Positions 44,990-55,320 of a stretch of DNA of 64,000 nt are shown here, piece after piece. The notes beneath the pieces are model-generated. The model was not told the DNA's origin. It saw nothing but the letters and a program-made list of their open reading frames with translations, and did no database searches. Origin of the DNA: Corythucha ciliata (lineage: Eukaryota > Arthropoda > Insecta > Hemiptera > Tingidae); assembly GCA_038030265.1 (NCBI GenBank), contig CM075938.1, positions 18,763,009 to 18,827,008 on the forward strand, given 5' to 3'. The translations under genes were made by a program, and so were the position numbers. Position 1 is the first letter of the stretch. Each line of letters begins with the position of its first letter.

Positions 44990-45430
44990 AAAAAGTGCTG
45001 ATTCCCGGACAAAATTGAGAAAAAGCGCTTATTCGTTATTTCTTTATTAACTTTTAGTAGTTTCAGTATAAAATTGACTTCATACGCTACTAAATAAACT
45101 ACCAAAAAAAAAAAAAAACTAAACTAAACTAAACTAAAAACTATTATTCTGGGGTAAAATTGAGAAAATGCCGCGCGATCACTGGAAGTAATTTCGTAGC
45201 TAAAAGATAGGGAAAAAACAATTGCTAATAATTGCACATTTGCTAATTCGCGACTAAAATTGAGAAAAAGCGCTAATTGACGAATAAAATTAAGAAAAAA
45301 CAACAATTTGAAGTTAAAATTGTGAAAACACGGCCATTCGTTGCTGAAATTGAGAAAAAGTGCTAATTCGTGGCTAAAGGTGAACAAATGTGCTAAGTTT
45401 CCTGTGAAATGAAGAAAAAGCCATAATTCA
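44990..45430 (-). repeat. Family-B minisatellite array, reverse orientation
   Basis: Units such as gctaattcgcgactaaaatt followed by gagaaaaagc, the reverse complement of the arrays at 19200-20040 and 45830-46720. Confidence 0.7.
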
Positions 45431-45829
45431 ACGACTTGTAATAATTTAAATAAACAAATTTATTTATTTTTGGTTCATAGACAATGGAGCCTCATAGAGA
45501 TTTGCACCCCGGGCATAGGTGTATCTAGGCCCGCCACTGCCTAGGACAATGAAATTGTCATGTGCTTGAGGCATGTTCAGTCTAAATGTTTGTATGTATA
45601 CGTATACATAGGTACCCGTATTACAGAATATACAAAGTTAGGGGGCCCCCTAATCCCCCCTCCCCGGAGAGTTCTCGCCTAAGGGCTCCACGAGGACTTA
45701 ACTCGGCCCAAGACGGGGGGGGGGGAGTCTGAGTAATATCGGCCAGTGGCGGACCTATCGAGGGCGGGCCCGGGGTGGAAATTTCTATGAAGTCATATAA
45801 TTTTCATGTAGCGTTAAAGTATGATTTTT

Positions 45830-46720
45830 TCTCAATTTCAGCCGTGAATAAGCCTTTTTCTCAGTTTTAGTTGCGAATTACCTTTTCCTTAATTTCAGTA
45901 GAAGTTTCCTCTAGAAACCGCGAATTGACTTTTTTTCCGATTTTTGCCACGACTTGGAGTTTTTTCTGAATTTTAGCCTTGAATTAGCGTCTTTTCTCAG
46001 TTTTATCCGTGAACGAGAGCATTAATTTCCACGAATCAACAGTTTTTTTTCTCACTTTTATCAGCCATAAATTAGTACTTTTCCAGATTTTAGGCAAATT
46101 TGCCTCTAGAAACAGAGGATTTGGACTTTTTATCAATTTTAGCCGGGAATTAACGCTCATTTTAATCACGAATTTGAGAATTGTGTCACGAATAAGAGAC
46201 TTTTCCAGATTTTAGCCGAATTTGCCTCCATAAAACGCGCGAATTGCATATCATTTCACTTTTAGCAGCAAATTAAAAATTTTTTTTCATTCCCTACTTT
46301 GGCCGTGAATTAAACTTTATTTCAATTTTTAGCCGTGAATTCCCATTCCGCCCCCCCCCCACTTTTATAGTCATGAAAGTTAGCAATTTTTCTTGATTAT
46401 AGCCGAAATTGGCCCCAGAAATCACGAATTGGTATTTTCTCAATTTTAGTCGCGAATTAGAATTTTTTCCTCTTTCAGCCGTGAACTATAGCGCTCTTTC
46501 TCAGTTTTATCCGCTTGTTTTAACTGTTTTATTATATTTGAGCCGCGAATGAACGTTTCTCTTAATTTCAACTAGGAACGAGCGCTTTTTCTCAATTTAA
46601 GCAGTGAATTAGCGTTTTCCTCAACCTAAGCCGCAAATTGGCGTTATATTCTCAACTTGAGCCGCGAATTATAGCGTTTTCTCCACTTTGCGTATGAACA
46701 GCGCATTAGCGCAGTCTCAA
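45830..46720 (+). repeat. Family-B minisatellite array, forward orientation
   Basis: Units such as ttttagccgtgaattagcg and cttttctcagttttag, about 30 bp, strongly diverged. With the reverse array at 44990-45430 it forms a head-to-head pair around about 45630. Confidence 0.7.
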
Positions 46721-46884
46721 TCTCTGAGCTGAGAGCTAACAACTACATTCCCTATGGACCCTGTGAGCTGGTTGCTCGGGTAAGAAATTAGGAATTTGGG
46801 ATAGGAAACAAAACCTGTCTTTAAACTGACCATTTGCAAGCGAAGGAGTCGTCAGAAAGATCAGATCCCAGCGTATTATTCTAC

Positions 46885-47060
46885 AACAGGTGTTCTCAAC
46901 CATTTGGGTGAGGTGTAAACGGATCATTGGGTCAGTATGTGGCACACCATCCCCGTTGCCAGGTGTGTCCAAACCACCACTTTAGCGTTTCTGGTAGGCG
47001 GGTGAGGACCCCCAGGATCCCGGTAAAATTGTGTTTTGGAGGAGCAAAATTGGCAAAACA
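46885..47060. mobile_element. hAT-like repeat fragment
   Basis: Begins caggtgttctcaacc, typical of hAT termini, and contains ccaccactttagcgtttctg and cccccaggatcccggt. These match the sequences flanking the fold-back element at 23557-23611 and 25096-25150, so this copy shows the uninterrupted form of that site. Confidence 0.55.
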
Positions 47061-48376
47061 GGGCGCTTTAAAAGCAAAAATTACTTAATATTCTGGTTTT
47101 TGAATGTGCCAAATCCGTGTTGGTTTTTCAAAGAGCGAAATACATTTTCGAACAAGCAAAGTCAGCGAAATAGTGTATTACGATCCAAGGGCGGTATGAT
47201 GCTCATCGTAAAGAGGAATACCGCCCGAGAGTTGTACGCTATTTTTTGTACAGCCGAATATTGGAGGTAGAGGTCCGAATTAATGTTTTTAGGCCACGGA
47301 ATTGATTAAGTCTTTTATTAAACACAATAATTAATTGTACCAGCACATTGTTCGATGGCTTCATGAATAACGACTAACGACTAGACTAAGGTTACAACAG
47401 AGAGAGATAGAGAACGAGCCATAAACAAACAGTCTCACGACACCAATTATTCTATTATAAAAATTCATAATTATAATAATTATGAAGTTCACGTATTTCC
47501 GATCGTACGAGCCGTTGAAGGGGTTCTCACTATGATGCCGCCGCTTCTTGCACACGTTTGCATAAGAAACACGAAATCTCCCGCTCACGCTGTCCACACA
47601 GCGACAGACCTGACAAAAAGCTCCAAACCACGGTAAAGAATTGAAAAAAAAATGGCCCAACCCCAGCAAGGGTCCAACCACAGCAAAGCTTCAAAAGCGT
47701 TTAACCACTGTAAAGCCACAACCGGAATGATCCAAAGTGCTGTTAAGCTTCAACTACAAAGAAGGCCCAATACATCAAAGCTCTAACCCCAAAAGCATCC
47801 AGCTATAACAGTGCTCCAAACTCAGTAAAGCTGCACACCAGTCAACTACAGCAAAGTTATCTAACCATTGTAAAGCTTTAACCCTAGTATTTTGAGTTTT
47901 CTCCGCACGGGGAATCCGAAAATTGAGACAAATTTTCGATCAGATGATTCAACGAATGGCGAAAATCGGCCGAAACCAACGGTAACGCCAAACGCTCAGA
48001 ATGAGGTGCAGACGGCCCTTTTTGGGGGCGTCTTGGCGGGCGGCGCGGCGTCCGACTGCGTTTCTAAATTAAGCGTGGTCTTAAGGGCTCATTGAACCAC
48101 GCCCGACTCAGAACGGAACACTTTGAAAAAATGATCCCCACCTCCTCCCCCCAAATACCCCTTAATCCCTGAGCAATTTTGAGGGACATGGACATGGATG
48201 AATTTTAATTGGGTGAATTTTTTAACCAATAAAATAGATTTATTATTTTGTTTTTAACTATAAGAAGGAATTACAGTCTACAGACTGTATCCACAACGCC
48301 ACCGCCAACAACGAAAACAATTTTTCAACCGATCAATACACTTACTCGAACACTCGATAGACCGCTTTTGGTTTTC

Positions 48377-50145
48377 CTATAACCTCGACATCATACCACC
48401 GGCCACTGTGACACACTCTCCAGTCATGTAAGAAGCGTCTTCGGACGCCAGAAACGCTACGACGCTCGCAATTTCCTCAGGTTTGCCGAACCTTCTCATT
48501 GGTGTTACTGACAGCATTGCATTAGAAGCATTGTCCGATTCAGTTATCTCGAGAAAAAAAAAATGTATAATTTTAAAGCGGGACGTGGGATTATGAATCA
48601 TAATTTAAAACAAAAAAAAAAAGGGTTTTCTCACTGCGGAGGAAAATTTCGTGGGAATAACACCGGGAGCGACGGCATTGACGCGGACATTATCGCTCGC
48701 CAGATCAAGTGAAGCGGCTTTGGTTAGTCCCAACATCGCAGTTTTAGTAACCCCGTACACGGACAACATCTGATGGTTGAACAGGAAGGGTAAAACATTA
48801 CGTTAAATTAACACTCTGGTAGGGGTGGGGGAGTCGGTTATACGTTAGAGGACGAGTACGCTATTATGGACGATATATAAATGATGGAGCCTCCTCCTCT
48901 TTTAAGAAGATACGGTTTGACGTCTTTTGTCAGCATAAAGGCAGCTTTGACGTTAATTTCAAAAGTTTTATCCCAAGCCTTTTCTGAAGCCTGAAAAACG
49001 ACAACGAAAAATACAAAAAACCGAAGTATAAAAGAATAATGGCAAATATACCATAGTCAGATTTGCTGCCTCTGGATTGGCCGCTGCGTTCGATACCAGA
49101 ATGTCAATTCCACCGAATTTGTTTTCAGCCTATAAAAGATATTTTTAGGTTAAATAAGAGAAATGCCGAACTGTATGAACTAAATGACTCTACAAATTTC
49201 AGAAGCTTCTCTCTATCCTCGGCCAAACCGACGTGGCAAACGATTCCTTCGACTTTTCCCTTAAGTCCATAGCTCTTTAGTTGGCTTACAGCAGAATCAA
49301 CGTTTTTCTGCTTCCGACTGCTGACAACAACTGAAGCACCTTCATCGGCTAGCCTGGCCGCGATGGCGTAACCTATGCTGTGACAATAGTTTCAAAAGAC
49401 TTGAAATAGTACATTTTACAAGTTACACTTGGCACGCTGGTGGATGGAGGGGGGGGGCAAGGCTAGGCAGCTGCCCACCATTCTTCGAGGTGTACATTTT
49501 CCGCAGTTAAGCAGGCATTTTTTGGGTGATTGCAATACTCAGAGGCGTCATGACATTGTTAGACAGGTGAACAAGTCAGGGGGTAAAGTGCTGCCCCTGG
49601 GACACATGCCCCCTTTGGCCCCCATCTTGAACTTGGTACGTCCATGACACAAAGTGCAGACTTGAAGTAGAATAACGGCCTTCATTCAGGGGAGGGGGGA
49701 GGGTTGTAGACAAGGGACCTAAAAATGGGATGAATGCCCTGAATAAGATTCGCACAAATCACAAAATAATAATTTTCAATATTATTTGGCCCTGCTGGGA
49801 CACCCTTGGTCTTGATATGGACCAACTATGACCTAGAAAACGTACAACCGTGAACCAAATTGCCCATTAATGGCATTAAATGACACTCCATCCGGCTTTT
49901 AAACAGCGCACTTGTTGCCTAAGAAGTCTGGGTCTCATGAGTCATGACTAAGCACATTTCTACAATAATGAACAGACGCTTCAACAATAAAATTAAGACT
50001 CGTACCCTTCAGTTGAAGCTGTAACTACAGCGACTTTTCCGTTGAGTCGCGAACAATTCGACGGCATGTACGACATATTTACAGCTTGAAATAACACTGG
50101 ACTTATCACTCTATTAAGTTGTAAGCACGATCTAAAAAAACTCAT
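48377..50145 (-). CDS. DHRS4: DHRS4-type NADP(H) carbonyl reductase (6 exons)
   Basis: Short-chain dehydrogenase/reductase acting on carbonyls and retinoids. Exons on the minus strand: 50006-50145, 49194-49377, 49052-49129, 48844-48990, 48635-48769, 48377-48547; 284 codons plus stop (human DHRS4 278). Cofactor site [19 protein letters not shown] (TGxxxGIG type, with Ser-Arg-Lys after strand 2 favouring NADP); NAAANP; catalytic Ser in SSIIAYSS; catalytic Tyr and Lys in YGVTK; C terminus [16 protein letters not shown]. The last three residues, Ser-Arg-Leu, are a peroxisomal PTS1, as in human. The start at 50145 gives a basic, amphipathic leader ([13 protein letters not shown]) that may target mitochondria; a second in-frame Met at 50076 would remove it, so dual targeting is plausible, as known for this family. 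Confidence 0.94.
49378..50005. other. DHRS4 intron 1
   Basis: 628 bp, ten times longer than the other DHRS4 introns. It contains a G run at about 49440 and G-rich stretches near 49690. No repeat family or nested gene was recognised. Confidence 0.5.
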
Positions 50146-50465
50146 TGACGCGGCGAAGAATCAACCAGTTGTCCGCAGGTTTCCTTCTTGAATTAATTCG
50201 GGGGAAATAAAGTACCTATTTCATTCTGAAGTGTTTCCCACGGCCCACGGGAGAAGGGAGAGGGGCTAACATATAAAAATGGTCACGCAAGATAATGTGT
50301 AATGTGCCCCTGACCTCTTTTACTCTGCTGTTATCACAATTTTGAAAAGAGAAAAGAAAAGTACAACAGAAAACGAACAGTTATATTTTTCATATGATTT
50401 CCACAACATAATAAACAGGAGGATTTTGATATTCCAACTTCCCCTCTCAACATCGAGCTGTGGGT
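50146..50465. other. DHRS4 5' flank up to the copia remnant
   Basis: 320 bp upstream of DHRS4, AT-rich, presumably its promoter. No TATA box or other element could be assigned with confidence. Confidence 0.4.
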
Positions 50466-50526
50466 TTATGCTTCAAGGATGAGTACTATTTCCCGACGAA
50501 TGTTTTCAAATTTTTCTCCTTGCAGA
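50466..50526 (-). mobile_element. Copia Pol C-terminal end, separated part
   Basis: On the minus strand this short stretch continues, in frame, the copia reading frame that breaks off at 53968, and ends in a stop at 50466-50468. It includes the target duplication cttgcaga (50519-50526). The two copia parts are now about 3.4 kb apart because two hAT elements lie between them. Confidence 0.75.
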
Positions 50527-52177
50527 CAGGGGCGGATCCAGAGAACATTGGGGGGGGGGGGCACGGAATTTTGGAATTAACTGTATCAGGATGAGAGAGG
50601 ACTTGCGGAATGGCAATGAGGGGGGGGTGGCAGACGAGTTCCTCTTTCCAGTCACCCCAAAGCCCCAAACTTCGCCTCTTCATAAATAAATACAAAAAAA
50701 GGAACAATAGCGAATCTATATTAAAAGGTGAAAAAATAGACTAGAACAATGAGACTAGACGAGAAGTTTTTATAGCACCATTCTGCGTTTTCCGGATTTT
50801 GCGTAGCGATCGATCACTTTGATCTGGATCCAAAGTTATGTCGTAGTGAACGTGGAGGAGCGCGAGTCCAATCAGTCTTTTTTCCATCATCGTTGACCGA
50901 AGCTGGAGTTACTGACTGGTAAAGCAATGAGTATGCGTAGGAGGGTGGAAGTTATTGGGTACGCATCTCTTTGTCAATGCTCAAAAAGGCTTCTAGAGCT
51001 GACACAGGCAATAAACAGCCTTTTCTCCATTTCACCTTTCCATTTTTGTTGGGGATTTATGAGTTCACCTTCGAATTTCATTTGGTCGAGAGCCTTAATA
51101 TTATTTCCTGAAAAGAACTGCGAGAACTTTTCTACGAGTTTATTTATGATTAATTTCATCTCAGGAAGGCTGACCAAACCTTTGGGAAGTATCTTCGGTA
51201 AGTCAAAAACGTCGACCACGTCCTTCGGAAACCGTTGACGAAGATCATTACAAACAGAATCCAGTAGGGGAATATAAGCTGAAACGCGTAAGTAGGATTC
51301 TAAGCTATCAGTTGGGTGATTTTCCCTTCTCTCTTGACGACTGCAGGTTCGGGGCATGCGAAGCTCAATCATCAGCTCCTTTGCCATGTCCTGTATCCTC
51401 TCAAAAATCCCGTGAAAATGATCTTCACAAGTGGCTCGACGATGTTCTAAGCACTTGATCAAATCTAAAATGACAGAAGATGCCTGATTCAGATCAATAT
51501 CTTCATTTTGAAGAAGAACACTTTTAGAGGGAGAGTGAGGGCCAAAACGTCACTCAAGCAAAACAGTCCGACCAAAAATTGTGATTCACAGATCGCAGAA
51601 GAAAGGACCATTGCCTTTCCTGACGTTGCCCTGTCTTTCCATTCGCTTATTTTCGACAGTGCTTCGGCAATTTGTGGAAGATGAACAGTGAATTGCAGAA
51701 CGCCATCATGTCTTTCAACCCACCTTGTATCGCATAGACGACCGAGTTTTTTGCCAAGAAAACTGCGAAGAGCAACGAATCTTTTGGGAAACGAGAAGAA
51801 GGATGTTACTTCCCGCATGACACTGACCGCTTTGCTGATACATAATCGAAATTCGACTGGCATTTGATAAACTGTTATTCAACTTATGATTGTAACAAGG
51901 CGTCATGACAGCGTTCTTTGCAGATTTTTGAACTTCTTTGACAGCGCCATTGTCAGATAGCATGACAGAACAGCCATCCGTTCCAATGCAAGAAAAACCG
52001 CCCAACTCCCAAGCCAAGGAAAGTCAGGTTACAACGATTGATGGGAACTTTTCCCCGTAGTTGGAACATTTTAACCTTATAGCCAAAAGAGTTTATTTCC
52101 GTTTATTCACTGTTGAGCCGTAACTCAAGACTTCATTTTGGGAATGTCCCCCCCCCCCCCCCGTGGATCCGCCACTG
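50527..52177 (-). mobile_element. hAT transposon (element 1), decayed transposase
   Basis: Ends are inverted: caggggcggatcc on the left and ggatccgccactg on the right, each next to a G/C run. They are flanked by a perfect 8-bp duplication cttgcaga (50519-50526 and 52178-52185), the hallmark of hAT insertion. The minus strand holds pieces of a ZMYM/THAP-like hAT transposase in at least three frames: GTDGCSVMLSDNGAV (about 51,950), DTRWVERHDGVLQF (about 51,725) with TSGKA..L.AI and FLV, and a C-terminal helical piece at 50974-51462. Frames change near 51,870 and 51,480 and the N terminus is absent, so it is not autonomous. Confidence 0.88.
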
Positions 52178-52185
52178 CTTGCAGA

Positions 52186-53967
52186 TAGGGTGACCAGGCA
52201 TCCCGGTTTTCCGGGACATGTCCTTGTTTTTATCTACGGTCCCTGTTGTCCCGGATTTCGTCATAATGTCCCGGATTCACAAATATTTATTAAATTAAAT
52301 TGGTATAATATAGATGCACTTCAGAGCATAAAAATCCAATTAACGACTACGGAGTGGTCGTATGGGCAGTTGGTTTTGTTTGCCGTTGGAGACTATACAG
52401 GGTGTTCATGAATTACCTGGACAGAAGAAAACCAGTAATGGGGCACATCATTTGCCATCGAAATTATTATTTGGAGTTTTTGGAAATTCCGCCTTGTTTC
52501 CGAGATATCACACATTTTATGATTTTTTCACGAATTCCCTTTTTCCCCACTTAAATGCTTGCCACACGCTCATAAAATGGTATTAGCCCAAAACTAATCA
52601 GCTCATTGGAAAAAGCACAAAATTTCCTATAAAATGTGTCCACTTTCGGATGAAAATTACTTTGGTACCATTCGTGAGAGCAGCCGATTTACTCAAGAAA
52701 CTGGTGACTCACATTTCCATACATTTTTCCGACGCGATTTTCACCTCTTCGCCATTGAGAAGAAAAAATTTGAAATCAGTGGAAAAACTTCCTTATTTTG
52801 TAAGCTTTCCAATGATGTACATAGGTTCATAGTTTCTGTATTTTTCCGTTGAGATATGAGCAATAAACTTGAAAAATCCACCCAGAAAATTCATGCATTT
52901 CTTCGACAATATTTTATTGCACAAGAAGACATTTTTTTCTTCTTTTATTTTATTTGTGACTCGATTATTCATCTTTCATCTTCTTAAATAATAATTCAAG
53001 TTTCTCTCCCCTCCGAAAGAGACCCCCACCACCACTCATGTTAGTGCCTACGTAATTATTCTAGGGGGAGGGGGGATGAGTTCACGAATCGAGTTGAAAT
53101 TAATAATTAAGATTTAAGAAGATAAAAGATCAATAATTAACATCAATTAATAATCATTAATAATTATCAATTAATAATCATCATTCATAACATCAATTAA
53201 TAATTAAGATCAATAATTAGTTAAGATCAAAATAAATAAAATAAGAAAACAATAGTTCCTTCGGTTATAATGCCACTGAAAAAATGCTTGAATTACACGT
53301 TTTCTGACTGGGATTTCACAAGAAACTCGTTCTTTGTGGTAAAAATACATAAATCAAAGCGGAAATATGCCACTTCACCAACGTTCTAAAAAAAATGTCC
53401 AAGTCAGAACAAAACATAAAAAAAAAAAAAAAAATCAAATTCGATGAAGGATTTTGTTGTTCAAAAAGGGGAAAAATAAATCGCTCGACAAAAAAGGAAG
53501 ACCGAACAACAGGAAAGGGATTTCTAAATTTTCTGTCTTTCTTTATTTTGTCTTTTCAATAAATTTGCGTGCAATAATTCTTTTTTATATGTATAAGCGC
53601 ATTTTAACAAGCCCTATTGCACTATAGCCCTCGAGGTGGTATAATGAGTAATAAGAGGGGGATGATTATGTGCACCTGACCCGACAGCTAACTGCTGCAG
53701 CGACGTTTTTCCGGTCGTTCCCCTTTGCAGTCGTTCATATATCCATTCACTGCCGTTCAAATTCGTTTTCTGTTGTTGGATGGATATTTTGTAGAGCATT
53801 GTGTTTCTGTCGTGATATAGTTCATACTCCTGTCGTGCGTTTCCCCTTTTCTTTCGTGCAATTAAATGTCACCCGTTGAAAAAAAAAATTCACCCCAAAT
53901 ACCCCCCCCCCCTCTCACCAGCACCAAGGGTGTCCCGGTTTGATGGGTCAGCTATCTGGTCACCCTA
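52186..53967. mobile_element. hAT-like non-autonomous element (element 2)
   Basis: Inverted termini tagggtgaccag at 52186 and ctggtcaccct(a) ending at 53967, followed inside by cccggtt-type sequence at both ends. Flanked by cttgcaga (52178-52185) and cttgcgga (53968-53975), an 8-bp duplication with one mismatch. No transposase is visible. Inside are a possible further terminus (tacagggtgttcatgaatta, about 52393), AT-rich taataattaa stretches near 53110-53220, and an A run near 53420. Confidence 0.78.
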
Positions 53968-54510
53968 CTTGCGGAGGCTTTGTGAAAATATCAGCTTGCA
54001 TTGAGTCGGTAGGGCAATATTCAATGGAAATCATCCCTTGTTGCATAAGGTCTGCTTTGACGAAGTTCCTCTTGACTTCAATATGCTTAGTCCGTGCAGG
54101 GTTTCCTTTTTGTCTGGCTCGATCAACTTGATACAGCTCTGATTGTCCTCGAAGAGCTTAGTTGATGAGTCTTGAGGGTATCCGAAGTCATCCAAAAGAT
54201 TTCTCTTGGACTCAAAAGATGAGTCTTGCATTGCGATTGACATTGAGACAAACTCGGCTTGTGTTGAATACAATGCGACGCAAGTTTGTTTCTTCGAGCT
54301 CCATGTAACGCAGGATTGTCCAATTTTGAGCACAAAACCTGATGTCGATTTCCTGTCGGTCGCATCGCCAGCCCAATCAGCATCAACGAATCCGTGGGCG
54401 TCCAAGTTATTGTTCTTTGCTGCTTTCAAGTGTAGCTTGCCACAACAGGTTCCCTTGAAATACCGGATCACTCGTTTCACACGTTCCAGTTGGATTGAGT
54501 AGGGCTCTTA
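53968..54510 (-). mobile_element. Ty1/copia retrotransposon remnant (RNase H end of Pol)
   Basis: The minus strand encodes the copia RNase H region: VKRVIRYFKGT, DADWAGDATDRKSTSGFV, then QAEFVSMS, the acidic site EDNQSCIKLI, and, after a one-base frame change near 54110, RTKHIEVK and QADIFTK. Substitutions in conserved positions and the frame break show it is dead. Reverse transcriptase, integrase and LTRs were not found. The C-terminal end lies at 50466-50518 across the two hAT insertions. Confidence 0.85.
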
Positions 54511-55149
54511 GTGATACTCTTAGACTCAAAATTCCAACGGCTCCAGCTTAAAACAGAAATCCACAAAGACGTATACATACTGGAGACAATTTTAAGGTTC
54601 TCGGGTAAGTTTCACGCTCAAAACAATGTTGGGGAGAATCATACCATATTTTGGCTGCGAAAGTCCGTCAATAATCACCCCCTCCCCTCGCCTTGTGACA
54701 TATGCCGAGCGTGGAATGTTTCTACGGATGCAAATCAGTAGTTTTGCGGACAACGTTTGTCGTTTCTGTGGGGTTTGCGCTTATTTGCTTATTATTGCTA
54801 TTATAATATTGCCATTATACATATATTGCTATATAATATTGCTTATTATATGTCGTACCACAATAGTAGTAGGGAGGGGGAGGGGCGGTCACTTATCGTA
54901 CAGGAATTTCAAGCTGACGACGAGCTGACGGGCGCCGATTCAAAACGATATGAAGCCATAAGGACGGTTTTGAGTGTAATTCTGGTATCACGTACACAAC
55001 GACCCCCCCCCCAACCCGCACCTCCGCCACCGCGAGGAGAAGACCATCCGCCTTTTTCATGAATTGAGCATCGTCCTAGGGCTCTAGCATACCGAGCGTA
55101 TGAAAAAGTGGGAATTTTTAGGTTGTTATTAAGATGTGAAAAAATCACC

Positions 55150-55320
55150 AACTCCCTTGTAAAACTGAGAAAAAAAAACGCTGACACGCGGCTAAAATTG
55201 AGAAAAAACGCAATAGTTCACGCCTGCAATTGAGAAGTATAAGTTCTTTCGACACTAAAATGAAAAAATAAAACTAAACAAAAAAACGCCTATTCGCGGC
55301 TAGAATTGTAATATAACGTC
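55150..55320 (-). repeat. Short family-B patch, reverse orientation
   Basis: Copies such as cgcggctaaaattgagaaaa and cgcctattcgcggctagaatt. Same family as the 45-kb arrays. Confidence 0.6.

Larger units (their letters stand above)
42418..48376. other. Gene-free 6-kb interval with repeats
   Basis: From PDH to DHRS4: a G run at 43205; a dispersed repeat (43350-43505); short palindromic cgttact/agtaac motifs (43500-43630); an inverted repeat centred near 44390; two G runs near 44900-44930; a family-B pair of arrays (44990-46720); a hAT-like fragment (46885-47060); a family-C patch (47620-47890); and a GC-rich patch with an open frame at about 47895-48095 that I cannot assign. Confidence 0.6.

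Noticed and set aside
47892..48095. 67-codon GC-rich plus-strand ORF upstream of the DHRS4 3' end
   Set aside because: Begins with a non-ATG codon in the frame given, has no splice signals that fit and no family likeness. It could be an unknown exon but cannot be supported.
48377..50145. Bacterial orig­in (horizontal transfer) of the dehydrogenase
   Set aside because: SDRs look bacterial in general, but this gene has five spliceosomal introns, a PTS1 ending in Ser-Arg-Leu and an N-terminal leader like animal DHRS4.
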